From contig NZ_JALKBE010000002.1 of the NCBI RefSeq assembly GCF_023015885.1, positions 310,001-374,000 of the forward strand: DNA of 64,000 nt, given 5' to 3'. This DNA comes from Aliiroseovarius sp. S1123 (lineage in GTDB: Bacteria > Pseudomonadota > Alphaproteobacteria > Rhodobacterales > Rhodobacteraceae). Below, piece after piece: positions 27,662 to 39,510 of this stretch (the stretch's first letter is position 1; each line of letters begins with the position of its first letter). Made by a program: the position numbers and the translations under genes. Below the pieces are notes generated by a model. The model worked only from the letters and a program-made list of their open reading frames with translations. It ran no database searches and had not been told where the DNA came from.

Positions 27662-27690
27662 AAGGGGCCGAAAGGCCCCTTTTCTTTTTT
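27662..27690 (+). terminator. Intrinsic terminator of typA
   Basis: AAGGGGCC-GAAA-GGCCCCTT followed by TTCTTTTTT, right after the stop codon. Confidence 0.92.
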
Positions 27691-27709
27691 GTCAATGCGT
27701 TAGCAAGTC

Positions 27710-27997
27710 TTACTCATCTGTCTCGACGATCAGCAATTCGCGCTCGGATGCATTGCGCGCATGGCTCAACGCCTCTTGGTATTCTGGCGAATGATAGCAG
27801 GTCTCGGCCGCCTCCACGCTGTCGAACTTCGCCACCACATTGCGCGGACGATCTTTGCCTTCAAGCTGTACATAACGCCCACCGCGGGCGATGAACTTTC
27901 CGCCATGTTTTGCGACAGCGGGCCCAGCCAGCTTGGCATATTTTCCATATGCCTCTTCATCCGTGACGGTAACATGAGCAATCCAAAGGGCGGGCAT
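27710..27997 (-). CDS. DUF1330 family protein
   Basis: The 95-aa alpha/beta ferredoxin-like small protein starts MPALWIAHVTVTDEEAYGKYAK and contains GGKFIARGGRYVQLEG and ERELLIVE, the DUF1330 pattern. Function unknown. TAAGGAG precedes the ATG at 27997, so the longer in-frame reading upstream was rejected. It lies downstream of alaS, separated by a terminator. Confidence 0.88.
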   Translation of the reverse strand: MPALWIAHVTVTDEEAYGKYAKLAGPAVAKHGGKFIARGGRYVQLEGKDRPRNVVAKFDSVEAAETCYHSPEYQEALSHARNASERELLIVETDE

Positions 27998-28011
27998 GAG
28001 GGGTCTCCTTA

Positions 28012-28056
28012 AAGAAAAAAAGCCGCGTACCGGGCAAACGATACGCGGCCTTTTTG
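28012..28056 (-). terminator. Bidirectional terminator after alaS
   Basis: GCCGCGTA (28022-28029) pairs with TACGCGGC (28042-28049); an A-run on one side and a T-run on the other allow termination in both directions. It lies just past the alaS stop. Confidence 0.85.
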
Positions 28057-28073
28057 TGTTTGGAAAGGGCAGT

Positions 28074-30719
28074 TTAGCCCGCGATTGCAGCCTCGGCGGC
28101 AGCGATGGCTTCCGCGGATTTCGATGCGTCCGCACCACCACCCTGTGCCAGCTCGGGACGGCCACCGCCACCCTTGCCGCCCAGCTCAGGCACAGCGGCC
28201 TTTACCAGATCGACAGCCGACAGCTTATCGGTCAGATCAGAGGTGACACCAGCGGCCACAGCCACCTTGCCGTCATTGTCCGAGATGATAAGAACTGCGC
28301 CGGACCCCAGCGCGTCTTTCTGTTCATTCACAAGCGCTTGCAGGTCTTTCCCCCCCACGCCGGAAATCGACATAGCAAGGAACTTCACACCGTTGATCTC
28401 TTTCGCTTCCGCGCCTGAACCAGCCGCTTTGGCCAGCTCGCGCTTCAGGTTCGAAATCTCGGCCTGCAGTGCCTTGCGTTCATCCATCAGACTTTTCACG
28501 CGGTCCACGACGTCTTCTGGCTTGGCTTTCAGCATGCCCTGAAGCTCGGACCCACGGGCCGCTTCGGCTTCGATATGTGCGACAGCGGCCTTACCCGTCA
28601 GGGCCTCGATCCGGCGAATACCCGCGGCGGACGCGCCTTCCGATAGGATCACGCAGATGCCAATGTCGCCGGTCTGTTTGACGTGTGTACCGCCACACAG
28701 TTCGAGCGAATAGGTCTCGCCATTCGCACCTTTGCCGGTTGCTGCATGCCCCATCGAGACCACACGAACCTCGTCGCCATATTTTTCGCCAAACAGCGCC
28801 TGCGCACCCATGTCACGCGCGTCATCCGGGGTCATGATCCGGGTTTCGACAGGCGTGTTCTGGCGGATATAGGTGTTCACTTCGCGCGCGATGTTGCCCA
28901 ATTCCTGCGGGGTGACGGCCTTGTTGTGGCTGAAGTCAAAGCGCAGACGATCATCCGCATTCAACGAGCCACGCTGAGCAACATGTTCACCCAGCTCGTT
29001 GCGAAGCGCTTCGTGCAGCAGGTGCGTGGCCGAGTGGTTGGCGCGAATGGCGGTGCGGCGCAGGTGATCCACGGCCAATTCCGCGCCCTGCCCTTTGGTG
29101 ATTTCACCTTCGTCGACTTTCGCCACGTGGATAAATACATCCGCCACCTTCTTGGTGTCGATCACATGAGCCGATCCGCTGTCAGTGCGGATCAGACCGG
29201 TGTCACCCACCTGACCACCGCTTTCAGCATAGAACGGGGTCTGGTTCACGACGATCTGCACTTCGTCACCAGCCTTTGCGCTGTCGACGGTCGCACCGTC
29301 CTGCACCAGAGCCAGGACCTGACCCTCGGCATGTTCAGTGTCATAGCCCAGGAACTCGGTCACACCATGCTGTTCAGCCAGATCAAACCAGATGGTTGCA
29401 TCCGCCGCCTCGCCCGAACCGGACCAAGCTGCACGGGCGCGCGCTTTTTGCTCTTCCATGGCGGCATCGAAGCCGGGCTGATCCACGCCCAGACCCTTTT
29501 CACGCAGCGCATCCTGCGTCAGGTCCAGCGGGAAACCGTAGGTGTCATAAAGTTTGAACGCGGTTTCACCGGGCAGGTCTGCGCCTTCGGCCAGACCGGA
29601 GACTTCGTCGTCCAGCAGCTTCAGACCGCGATCCAGCGTCTTCTTGAAGCGGGTTTCTTCGTTCAGAAGCGTTTCCTCGATCATCATCTGACCGCGGCTG
29701 AGCTCCGGATAGGCCTGCCCCATCTGGGCCACCAGTTCCGGCACCAGGCGGTGCATGACCGGATCTTTCGCACCCAGCAGATGCGCATGACGCATGGCGC
29801 GGCGCATGATGCGGCGCAGCACATAGCCACGCCCTTCGTTGGACGGCATCACGCCATCCGCAATCAGAAACGAGGTCGAACGCAGGTGGTCCGCGATCAC
29901 GCGGTGATGGACGTTCTTGTCGCCATAGGGGTCCACGCCCGTCGCATGGGCGGACGCCTCGATCAGCGATTTGAACAGATCAGTGTCATAGTTGTCATGG
30001 CTGCCCTGAAGCAATGCGCCGATGCGCTCCAGCCCCATGCCGGTGTCGATGGACTGCATGTCCAGATCAATCATCGAGCCGTCTTCGAACTGCTCGTTCT
30101 GCATGAACACGATGTTCCAAATCTCGATGAAACGGTCACCATCTTCTTCCGGGCTGCCGGGAGGGCCACCCCAGATGTGCTCGCCGTGGTCATAGAAAAT
30201 CTCGGTGCAGGGACCGCACGGACCGGTCGGACCCATCTGCCAGAAGTTATCCGAGGTCGCGATACGGATGATCCGCTCTTCGGGCACCCCAAGCTTTTTC
30301 CAGATATCAAACGCCTCGTCATCCGTGTGATACACGGTGACGTAGAGCCTTTCTTTCGGGATGCCGAACTCTTTGGTGATCAGGTTCCAAGCGAATGGAA
30401 TGGCTTCAGACTTGAAGTAGTCGCCGAAGCTGAAATTCCCCAGCATCTCGAAGAACGTGTGGTGACGCGCCGTGTAGCCCACATTGTCCAGATCGTTGTG
30501 CTTGCCGCCAGCCCGCACACATTTCTGCGCGGTCGTCGCACGTACATAATCGCGTTTTTCGACCCCGGTGAAGAGGTTCTTGAATTGCACCATGCCCGAG
30601 TTCACGAACATCAGCGTCGGGTCATTACGCGGCACCAGCGGAGAGCTATCCACGATCGTGTGCCCTTCGCGTTCAAAATAGTTCAGAAAAGTCGAACGGA
30701 TATCGTTGAGGCTGGCCAT
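28074..30719 (-). CDS. alaS: Alanyl-tRNA synthetase
   Basis: The 881-aa class II synthetase has motif 1 region [56 protein letters not shown], the editing-site histidines in [18 protein letters not shown] with zinc-binding Cys/His, and a C-terminal DHHA1 domain ([17 protein letters not shown]). Full length for the family. It attaches alanine to tRNA-Ala. It lies downstream of recA, an order common in this group. Confidence 0.98.
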   Translation of the reverse strand: MASLNDIRSTFLNYFEREGHTIVDSSPLVPRNDPTLMFVNSGMVQFKNLFTGVEKRDYVRATTAQKCVRAGGKHNDLDNVGYTARHHTFFEMLGNFSFGDYFKSEAIPFAWNLITKEFGIPKERLYVTVYHTDDEAFDIWKKLGVPEERIIRIATSDNFWQMGPTGPCGPCTEIFYDHGEHIWGGPPGSPEEDGDRFIEIWNIVFMQNEQFEDGSMIDLDMQSIDTGMGLERIGALLQGSHDNYDTDLFKSLIEASAHATGVDPYGDKNVHHRVIADHLRSTSFLIADGVMPSNEGRGYVLRRIMRRAMRHAHLLGAKDPVMHRLVPELVAQMGQAYPELSRGQMMIEETLLNEETRFKKTLDRGLKLLDDEVSGLAEGADLPGETAFKLYDTYGFPLDLTQDALREKGLGVDQPGFDAAMEEQKARARAAWSGSGEAADATIWFDLAEQHGVTEFLGYDTEHAEGQVLALVQDGATVDSAKAGDEVQIVVNQTPFYAESGGQVGDTGLIRTDSGSAHVIDTKKVADVFIHVAKVDEGEITKGQGAELAVDHLRRTAIRANHSATHLLHEALRNELGEHVAQRGSLNADDRLRFDFSHNKAVTPQELGNIAREVNTYIRQNTPVETRIMTPDDARDMGAQALFGEKYGDEVRVVSMGHAATGKGANGETYSLELCGGTHVKQTGDIGICVILSEGASAAGIRRIEALTGKAAVAHIEAEAARGSELQGMLKAKPEDVVDRVKSLMDERKALQAEISNLKRELAKAAGSGAEAKEINGVKFLAMSISGVGGKDLQALVNEQKDALGSGAVLIISDNDGKVAVAAGVTSDLTDKLSAVDLVKAAVPELGGKGGGGRPELAQGGGADASKSAEAIAAAEAAIAG

Positions 30720-30807
30720 TTTGTCTCGTCTCTTAAGCGCTGTCGGTTTCGTTTACCCTTGCGCGCGCGTGCTGTCCACAGCGTCTAGCGCCTCTGGCAG
30801 ACTCAAA

Positions 30808-30838
30808 GAAAAAAGGACCGGCCGAGGCCAGTCCTTTG
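30808..30838 (-). terminator. Intrinsic terminator of recA
   Basis: On the minus strand GGACTGGCC-TC-GGCCGGTCC is followed by TTTTTTC, about 20 bases after the recA stop. Confidence 0.9.
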
Positions 30839-30857
30839 ATCAAATTATCGGGTGATT

Positions 30858-31934
30858 TTACGCTTCAAGAAGCCCGTCATCATCCTCGTCCTTCTCGAAC
30901 TCTGGCATTTCAAAATCCAGACCATGTGCGGCGCGGATCTTGTCTTCGATCTCTAGCGCTGTGCGCTTGTGTTCGCGCAGATAATTCTTGGCGTTTTCAC
31001 GCCCCTGCCCGATGCGTTCGTCACCATAGCTGAACCAGGCGCCCGATTTCTCGACCACGCCGGCCTTCACGCCTAGGTCCAGAAGCTCGCCCATTTTCGA
31101 GATTCCTTCGCCATACATGATGTCGAACTCAACCTGCTTGAACGGCGGCGCCACTTTGTTCTTCACGACCTTCACGCGGGTGGCGTTGCCGACCACTTCG
31201 TCACGGTCTTTGATCGCGCCGATGCGGCGGATATCCAGACGGACCGAACTGTAGAATTTCAGCGCATTGCCGCCGGTGGTGGTTTCCGGGCTGCCAAACA
31301 TCACGCCGATTTTCATCCGGATCTGGTTGATGAAGATCACCATACAATTCGAGCGCGCGATCGACGAAGTCAGTTTGCGCATGGCCTGGCTCATCAAACG
31401 AGCCTGAACGCCCACATTGCTGTCGCCCATATCGCCTTCCAGTTCGGATTTTGGCGTCAATGCCGCAACCGAGTCGATCACGATCATATTCACCGCGCCC
31501 GAGCGCACCAGCGTGTCCACGATTTCAAGCGCCTGTTCACCGGTATCCGGCTGCGAAATCAGAAGCTCGTCCAAGTCTACACCCAGCTTCCTTGCATAAA
31601 GCGGGTCCAGCGCATGTTCCGCGTCAACGAAAGCGCAAACGCCGCCCTTTTTCTGCTCTTCCGCAACGCAATGCAGCGTCAAAGTGGTTTTGCCCGAGCT
31701 TTCCGGGCCATAGATTTCGACAATACGGCCTTTGGGCAGACCGCCAATTCCAAGGGCAATGTCCAGCCCCAACGACCCGGTAGAGGTAGATTCAATCTCG
31801 GTCACCGGATTGTCCGCGCCAAGTTTCATGATCGAGCCCTTGCCGAACTGACGTTCGATCTGGGCCAGCGCGCTGTCGAGCGCCTTTTGCTTGTCGCTGT
31901 CTTTCTTCATCTGAAAAATATCCGCTGTTGCCAT
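30858..31934 (-). CDS. recA: Recombinase RecA
   Basis: The 358-aa recombinase has Walker [11 protein letters not shown], Walker [15 protein letters not shown], loop L2 region [22 protein letters not shown] and the acidic C-terminal tail ([14 protein letters not shown]). It drives strand exchange and LexA self-cleavage. A perfect alphaproteobacterial SOS box lies 52-66 bases upstream, so it is expected to be damage inducible. Confidence 0.99.
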   Translation of the reverse strand: MATADIFQMKKDSDKQKALDSALAQIERQFGKGSIMKLGADNPVTEIESTSTGSLGLDIALGIGGLPKGRIVEIYGPESSGKTTLTLHCVAEEQKKGGVCAFVDAEHALDPLYARKLGVDLDELLISQPDTGEQALEIVDTLVRSGAVNMIVIDSVAALTPKSELEGDMGDSNVGVQARLMSQAMRKLTSSIARSNCMVIFINQIRMKIGVMFGSPETTTGGNALKFYSSVRLDIRRIGAIKDRDEVVGNATRVKVVKNKVAPPFKQVEFDIMYGEGISKMGELLDLGVKAGVVEKSGAWFSYGDERIGQGRENAKNYLREHKRTALEIEDKIRAAHGLDFEMPEFEKDEDDDGLLEA

Positions 31935-31985
31935 CTCTTGCCCTCACTTATTCCACACCCGCCTGCATGCGGCAATCACAGGATT

Positions 31986-32000
31986 GTTCCTATCTTGTTC
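31986..32000 (-). promoter_or_regulatory. SOS box (LexA site) of recA
   Basis: Plus strand GTTCCTATCTTGTTC is an exact GTTC-N7-GTTC, the direct-repeat LexA site of Rhodobacterales and other alphaproteobacteria. A degenerate GTTC-N7-GTAC copy lies on the minus strand near 32015-32029. Confidence 0.9.
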
Positions 32001-32195
32001 TCTTTTTTCTGTATGAGTACAAAAACAGAACAATTCAAGTAAAGTTTTACTAATCTTCAAGGTAGAACCAAAGAGTGACCAAGTTCTTAACGCCGGTAAA
32101 ATTTCTACCCCATACGGCAAGAGCAATCTAAATGCCATAAATACAGCGTGTTACGAGAGGACTTGTTGAGTTCAATGAGAATTCCGAACCAGACC

Positions 32196-34583
32196 CTAGT
32201 GGATCTGATTGTTTACTGTCGCAGTAAGATCCGTCAGCGAGAATGGCTTTGGCAGAAAGACCGAGTTCGGAATGCGGGCCTGATGGTCCGACACCGAATC
32301 CTCGGCATATCCTGACATGAAGACCACTTTCACCTCTGGACGGTCCTCGAGCGCCATCCCCACCCATGTCGGGCCATCCATCCCGGGCATGATCACATCC
32401 GTGACAAACACATCGACCCGCAGCGCGGTATCTTCGAGAACCTGCAACGCTTGTTTGGCGCAATCCGCTTCCAGAACGGTAAATCCGCGCATGCGAAGTG
32501 CACGAGATGCGAAGGCACGGACTGGGGCTTCATCTTCCACCAACAAGACTACACCACCGGTTTCGGCGTCTGCAGGCTCGGACGTGTGGGCCACCAGAGA
32601 CGTCTCAAGGGACGGTTCCAAAGTACTGTCAGGCATGTCGAGTTTCAGGGCTTGATCTTCCGCATCCGCCTCAACGGCATCTTCCGGAAAGTCAATTTCC
32701 CGACAGACCGGGAAATACAGCGTGAAGGTCGCGCCCTGACCCGGAAGCGAGTCGACGAAGATATATCCGCCCATCTGCTTCACGATGCCATACGCCATGG
32801 ACAACCCAAGCCCGGTTCCCTTGCCAGCCTTTTTGGTGGTGAAAAACGGCTCGAAAATCTTGCCAATCTTGTCGGCAGGAATACCGCTTCCCTGATCAAT
32901 CACGCGGATCGCCACGTAATCCCCCGCGGGAACACTTGCACGATCGCGCTGCAAGGCGGTTTCCAAAAAGACATTGCGGGTTTCGACGCGGATCGTCCCC
33001 CCGTCCTGCATCGCATCGCGGGCGTTTACCACGAGGTTCATGATCACCTGATCTAGCTGCCTCCGGTCTGCACGAATGGGCATTAGCTCCGCATCATGAT
33101 CCAGTTGGAGCGAAATCTTTTCGCCCACCAGACGGTTCAGAAGGTGCGTCAGATCCGCTAGCGACTCGGTTAACAGAAGCTTCTCAGGTCGCAAGGTCTG
33201 CTTGCGCGAAAACGCCAGAAGCTGCCGGACAAGAGCTGCGGCACGATTGGCGTTCTGAATGATCTGAGACAGGTCAGAATAGGCCGGGTCCTGCTCGTCC
33301 CGCCCCATCATCAAAAGATCACAATGCCCGGAAATCGCAGTCAACAAGTTGTTAAAATCATGCGCAACACCGCCCGCAAGCTGACCGATCGCCTCCATCT
33401 TCTGGCTTTGGACGAACTGGGCTTCCAGCGATTTCAGCTCGGTCGCATCCTGCAGCACAGCCACAAGGGCCGTGCTGTTTTCTTCGCTGATCTGCGCCAA
33501 TGAAATCTGGATGAACACATCCTCATCTGTGCGCGTTGCACGGACAATTTCAGAGCGGCCAAGATGCCGTCCAGCATGGGCCTCGCGCAGCCATTCAGAG
33601 ACCGGACGCCCCAGCCCTTCCACCTGGTCCGCCATCAGGGACCCGATCGCATCCTTATCCCCCAGCAAATCGCGAGCACGGCGATTGGCCATGGTGATGC
33701 GGCCACCGATATCGAGCTTCAACAGTGGAACGGGCAGCCCGTCGATAAAGGCCCATTCATCGGGCGACAGTTCGGGTGCCGAACTTGGCGGCAGCAGGTA
33801 GATCTCGCGCCGTCCTGCAGTCGTGGGAAGCTCGCACACCAAGGCCGGAACCGGCCCGTCGCGGCCAGACACCTGCATGATCGTGCCGGGCTGAATGGGA
33901 AACTCGGTGAAAATTCGATCCAGTGTGGTTTCACGCCCCCCCAACAGGTTTCGTGCAGCATCGTTCATGAACGTGATGGTTCCAGTTTTCGAGGCGGTCA
34001 TCATCGGAAGACCGATGTGCTCGCCGGCACGCGCTCTTGCATCCCGTGAAGAGTACTGCACCAACCGCCAAAGGAACCCATTTTCTTCAACAAGGTGGAT
34101 CTCGATGCGAATTCGCCCACGCGCCGTGTTGACCTCTTCCGTTGCTTTACCCAGCGCTTGCGCGCGGCCCTGCAACCCATAGAGCACCGAGGCCGGAGCG
34201 GCATAGAAATCCGCAAGCTGCATCGACAAAGCGGTGTCGGATTCACCCGCGACCAATTCCCGCGCTGCTGCGTTGCGATAGATCACTGTGCCATCATCAT
34301 CTGTCAGGAAAGCCGCAGTTTTGTCGTTTTCGAACAGGCCTGACAAAGCAGACGCCAAACGTTGCCGGCGTAATTTCTGCGATAGGGCGAGTCCTCTGAT
34401 AACCGCAGCCAAGCTGATGAAGGCCATCCCGGTCAAAGTCAGACCAAGCTTGACCTGAGGAGATGTAACCCACAAAGATGCCCCTAGAAACACGGCACCG
34501 ATCACCATCAACAGCAAGGTTTTGGGGGCAAGTCGCAACGCAACAAGAGCAAACGGATGCGACGTAAATGCTAATGAGTGCAC
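32196..34583 (-). CDS. cckA: CckA, cell-cycle hybrid histidine kinase
   Basis: The 795-aa protein has two N-terminal membrane helices (about 20-65), three PAS-like regions, a HisKA with QLAGGVAHDFNNLLTAISGH (H near 408), a HATPase (NARDAM, GTGLGLSMAYGIVKQMGG) and a C-terminal receiver (VTDVIMPGMDG). This is the CckA architecture; it passes phosphate via ChpT to CtrA and CpdR. In Rhodobacterales it controls motility, gene transfer agents and quorum responses. The start is a GTG with GAAGGA upstream, and a perfect CtrA box lies 44-59 bases before it. Confidence 0.93.
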   Translation of the reverse strand: MHSLAFTSHPFALVALRLAPKTLLLMVIGAVFLGASLWVTSPQVKLGLTLTGMAFISLAAVIRGLALSQKLRRQRLASALSGLFENDKTAAFLTDDDGTVIYRNAAARELVAGESDTALSMQLADFYAAPASVLYGLQGRAQALGKATEEVNTARGRIRIEIHLVEENGFLWRLVQYSSRDARARAGEHIGLPMMTASKTGTITFMNDAARNLLGGRETTLDRIFTEFPIQPGTIMQVSGRDGPVPALVCELPTTAGRREIYLLPPSSAPELSPDEWAFIDGLPVPLLKLDIGGRITMANRRARDLLGDKDAIGSLMADQVEGLGRPVSEWLREAHAGRHLGRSEIVRATRTDEDVFIQISLAQISEENSTALVAVLQDATELKSLEAQFVQSQKMEAIGQLAGGVAHDFNNLLTAISGHCDLLMMGRDEQDPAYSDLSQIIQNANRAAALVRQLLAFSRKQTLRPEKLLLTESLADLTHLLNRLVGEKISLQLDHDAELMPIRADRRQLDQVIMNLVVNARDAMQDGGTIRVETRNVFLETALQRDRASVPAGDYVAIRVIDQGSGIPADKIGKIFEPFFTTKKAGKGTGLGLSMAYGIVKQMGGYIFVDSLPGQGATFTLYFPVCREIDFPEDAVEADAEDQALKLDMPDSTLEPSLETSLVAHTSEPADAETGGVVLLVEDEAPVRAFASRALRMRGFTVLEADCAKQALQVLEDTALRVDVFVTDVIMPGMDGPTWVGMALEDRPEVKVVFMSGYAEDSVSDHQARIPNSVFLPKPFSLTDLTATVNNQIH

Positions 34584-34626
34584 GATGGTTCCTTCTCAGA
34601 ATTGTCCTCTTTTCTGAAAGAAGAGG

Positions 34627-34642
34627 GTTAATGTCCGATTAA
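34627..34642 (-). promoter_or_regulatory. CtrA box upstream of cckA
   Basis: On the minus strand TTAATCGGACATTAAC matches the full CtrA consensus TTAA-N7-TTAAC. It lies 44 bases before the cckA start codon, in the 90 bases between rsmB and cckA. Confidence 0.85.
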
Positions 34643-34673
34643 TGAAGGAAGGTATGCTACCTATGATTGTTAT

Positions 34674-35843
34674 TTATTCGCCAGAATTGTGCTTAAGTTG
34701 TGACACATAAAATCCGTCGCCCCCGTCCAGCGGAGTAAATTGGCGCTCAGCCGTGATTTGGAAGGTATCACAATCATTTAGAAACGCCTGTAGCTGATCC
34801 TGATTTTCGCTTTTCAGGACCGAGCAAGTTGCATAGGCCATCTGTCCATCCGGCGTCAGATAGGACGGCATCGCGCGCAGAATATCCCGCTGCGCAGACT
34901 GGATGCTGGTCAACTTTTCAGGCGTCAAAAGCCACTTCCCATGCGGCGCACGTCGCCACGACCCACTGCCTGAACACGGGGCGTCTGCCAGCACCAGATC
35001 GAAGCGCTCCAGCGCCTTCAAATCGCTGTGACGGGCACGTTTGATCGAGACGCCGGCTCGTTCTGCACGTGCGGGGATATCTTTCATCCGCTCCCAAGAC
35101 AGGTCATGTGCGGTGACATCCGCCCCTAGCGCGGCAAGGGCAAGTGCCTTGCCGCCGCCCCCTGCGCAATAGTCCAACACGCGCATTCCGGGCTGGATAT
35201 TCAAGGCTTCGATCACCGCTTGTGATGCGGCATCCTGAAGCTCGACATAGCCCTCAAGAAAGGCGCGTGAGCTTTTGATTTTACGAGGGTTTTTGACGAT
35301 CTCCAGCGCCGTAAGGGCCAATGCGGACGGCTGGGTTTCAATCCCTTCTTCCGCAAGGATCGCCGCTGCCCTGTCCCGGTCGCATTTCGCCAGATTGGCC
35401 CGAACGAACACAGGAGCCCGGCTGCGTAAACTTTTCAGCACGTCGTCGGCATCTGCGCCTAGGCTACGATCAAACTCGGGCAGCAGCCAGTCCGGGCAGT
35501 CCAAAGCCTGCGCGCGGGTCATCTCTGCCGAGACAGCCGCTTCAGCGTCACTCAACACAGCGGGTGCGTGGCCTTCCCCGTTGAACAACTCGGCCAGATC
35601 CGCACCTTGCCCTCGCAGAAGCCCGATCATGACCGCGCGCGCATCCGATCCGCCGCCAAGCGCCTGCGAGGACGCCAAACGGCGCACCGCGTCAAACACG
35701 TGATCGCGGATGGCGGCCCTGTCCTTCGAGCCTGCAAAGCGGTGGCCACGCGCCCAGCCGGTCAAGGCTTGCTCGACGGGCGTGCCGGACAGATAGCTGT
35801 CCAGCACCTCGATGGCAGCGGCGACGCGCGCGCCGGGTGTCAT
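34674..35843 (-). CDS. RsmB/NOP-family RNA (cytosine-5) methyltransferase
   Basis: The 389-aa protein has an N-terminal NusB-like/Fmu region, a SAM-binding VLDYCAGGGGKALALAA, and the two catalytic cysteines in DAPCSGSGSWRR and YATCSVLKSEN. It methylates a cytosine in rRNA; assignment to RsmB (C967) is by family only. It is 24 bases downstream of guaB on the same strand and probably co-transcribed. Confidence 0.9.
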   Translation of the reverse strand: MTPGARVAAAIEVLDSYLSGTPVEQALTGWARGHRFAGSKDRAAIRDHVFDAVRRLASSQALGGGSDARAVMIGLLRGQGADLAELFNGEGHAPAVLSDAEAAVSAEMTRAQALDCPDWLLPEFDRSLGADADDVLKSLRSRAPVFVRANLAKCDRDRAAAILAEEGIETQPSALALTALEIVKNPRKIKSSRAFLEGYVELQDAASQAVIEALNIQPGMRVLDYCAGGGGKALALAALGADVTAHDLSWERMKDIPARAERAGVSIKRARHSDLKALERFDLVLADAPCSGSGSWRRAPHGKWLLTPEKLTSIQSAQRDILRAMPSYLTPDGQMAYATCSVLKSENQDQLQAFLNDCDTFQITAERQFTPLDGGDGFYVSQLKHNSGE

Positions 35844-35867
35844 AGGCGGAACCCCAACGTCACCAGC

Positions 35868-37352
<1,485 letters not shown>

Positions 37353-37517
37353 CTATCTCATGGGTTGGGGCATTTGGAAAGGGGTGAGGTGACATTTCTG
37401 CCCCGAAAGGCCTTGTTTTCTCTCGGGACTGCGTTCCACGTTGATATCCGGGGTTTGACAAACCCATTGGCCCGTGAGCTTCTGGGGTGGAACAAATGTG
37501 AACGCTGCGAGGCTGTG

Positions 37518-38701
37518 ATGGAACTCTCGACGCGCATTCAGGGCATTCTGGACGGAGGGGACGATGGCTGGGGTGTCTTTTACAAGGCCCGCGCGATGAA
37601 GGCGGCGGGTGTCGACGTGACCGAGCTGACCATCGGCGAACATGACATTCGCACAGATCCGGCGATCTTGGACGCTATGCATAAGGCAGCCGTCAGCGGA
37701 CACACCGGATATGCTGACATTCCCGGCACGCCCGCGTTGCGCGATGCGGTGGCGAAGCGCGTGGAAGAGCAGACCCATGTGCCGACCACGCGCCGAAACG
37801 TGTTGATCACGCCCGGAGGTCAAGCAGCACTCTTTGCCGCCCATATGGCCGCCTGTGACGATGGAGACACGGCGCTCTTCATCGACCCCCATTACGCCAC
37901 CTATCCCGGCTCGATCCGGTCCGTTGGCGCCAAGGCAGTGGCCGTCCCCGCGCGGTCTCGTGACGGGTTCCAACCTGATCTGGGCGCGGTGCGTCGCGCC
38001 GCAAGAGGGGCGAAAAGCCTGCTGATCAATACGCCCAACAACCCGACTGGCGTGATCTACACCGACGACACGCTGCATGGGTTGGCCGAAATCTGTCGCG
38101 ACAAGGATCTGTGGCTGATCTCGGACGAAGTCTATGACAGTCAAGTCTGGCACAGTGCCCACCTATCCCCACGCGCCCTGCCCGGCATGGCCGAGCGCAC
38201 CTTGGTCGTGGGGTCGATGTCGAAAAGCCATGCCATGACCGGTAGCCGACTTGGCTGGATCATCGGTCCCGAAGACGCCATCGCCCAACTTGCGACGCTG
38301 GCCATCAACACCAATTACAGCGTGGCTGGGTTCATTCAGGATGCAGCGCTTTTTCCCTGCGCCAAGGGCCGGGTTTCGAGGCAAAGATCGCCGCCCCGTT
38401 CCGTCGCCGCCGTGACGCGGCCACGCCGCTATTCTCGGGCCAAGAGACTGCGCGCCTGATCCCCTCGGACGGGGCCATGTATTTGATGGCAGACATCCGC
38501 GCCACCGGCCTGTCCGGCGAGGAATTTGCCCTGCGCCTGCTGGATGAAGAACATATCGCCGTTATGCCCGGCGAAAGCTTCGGACACGCCGCTGCAGGCC
38601 ATGTCCGTATTGCCATGACCATCGACGACGCCCGGTTTCTGGACGCAGTCGAAGAACTGATCGAATTCGCGAATACTCTGACTGTAGGAGACACCCAATG
38701 A
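37518..38701 (+). pseudogene. AruH-like PLP aminotransferase, interrupted by a single-base frameshift
   Basis: Codons from 37518 give a fold-type I aminotransferase (MELSTRIQGILDGG, TPGGQAALFAAHMAAC, NTPNNPTGVIY, SDEVYDS, lysine in GSMSKSHAMTGSRLGW), closest in memory to arginine:pyruvate transaminase AruH. At the T5C3 run (38350-38357) the frame is lost; reading with one extra base restores ALRQGPGFEAKIAAPFRR and the normal C-terminus to a TGA at 38701. As read, a premature stop falls at 38459. The rest is intact, so a sequencing indel or very recent mutation is likely. It overlaps the next gene by ATGA. Confidence 0.85.
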
Positions 38702-39510
38702 CAGACACCAATCGCGGCACTGCCTTCCGCGCCCTGCACCAGAAGGGCAACCCGTTCATTCTGGCCAACGCCTGGGACATCGGCAGCGCCAAGATGCTCG
38801 CAGCCCTGGGGGCGGAAGCCATCGCAACGTCTTCCGCCGCGCATGCCTTTACGCTGGGCCGTCCGGATATGGGCCATGTGACCCGTGACGAGGCCTTGGC
38901 CCATGCGCAAGATCTGGTGGCCGCAGCAAACGTCCCGGTCTCTGGCGATTTCGAAAACGGCTTTGGAGACGACCCCGACACCTGTGCCGAGACCGTAAAG
39001 CTGGCGTACGAGGCCGGACTGGCGGGCATCTCGATCGAGGACACGGCATTGCCCGACGCGAAACCCTATGCCCGTGACAAGGCCATCGAGCGCATCCGGG
39101 CAGCGGCAGCCGCCGCCCGCGCCCTTCCCGGTGACTTCGTGCTGGTCGCCCGCGCGGACGGCGTGATGAACGGGCAATATAATCTGTCTGAAGCGATGGC
39201 GCGCCTGAAAGGATACGAGGAGGCCGGGGCGGATTGCCTCTACATCCCCCTACCCGGCACGATCGCCGATCAGGCGGCGATTTGCGCGTCGACCGATCTG
39301 CCGGTGAACGCTTTGGCGGCTGGCCCGTTCACGCACCACAGCCGCGAGGACTTTTCCAAGGCGGGCGTGGCGCGAATCTCACTGGGATCAGCGCTCGCCC
39401 GTGCGACGCATCGGGTAATCTTTGACGCAGCCCAAGGCATGTTCGAGGACGGGGATTTCAGCCTGTTGGGCAAGAGCATCTCGGGCGACAAGATCGACGC
39501 GTTGCTTTAA
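38698..39510 (+). CDS. Isocitrate lyase/PEP mutase family protein
   Basis: The 270-aa TIM-barrel enzyme has NPFILANAWDIGSAKMLAALGAEAIATSS, SGDFENGFGDDP (metal-binding acidic loop) and GISIEDTALPD. The family cleaves or forms C-C or C-P bonds in 2-oxoacid-like substrates; the KKCGH loop of true isocitrate lyases is absent. It overlaps the aminotransferase stop (ATGA), so both may act on one carbon skeleton, for example an oxo acid made by the transaminase. Confidence 0.85.
   Translation: MTDTNRGTAFRALHQKGNPFILANAWDIGSAKMLAALGAEAIATSSAAHAFTLGRPDMGHVTRDEALAHAQDLVAAANVPVSGDFENGFGDDPDTCAETVKLAYEAGLAGISIEDTALPDAKPYARDKAIERIRAAAAAARALPGDFVLVARADGVMNGQYNLSEAMARLKGYEEAGADCLYIPLPGTIADQAAICASTDLPVNALAAGPFTHHSREDFSKAGVARISLGSALARATHRVIFDAAQGMFEDGDFSLLGKSISGDKIDALL

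Noticed and set aside
28683-30788. Long plus-strand open frame of about 700 codons antisense to alaS
   Set aside because: alaS is full length and fully conserved on the other strand; the antisense frame has no domain and is a by-product of GC-rich codon use.
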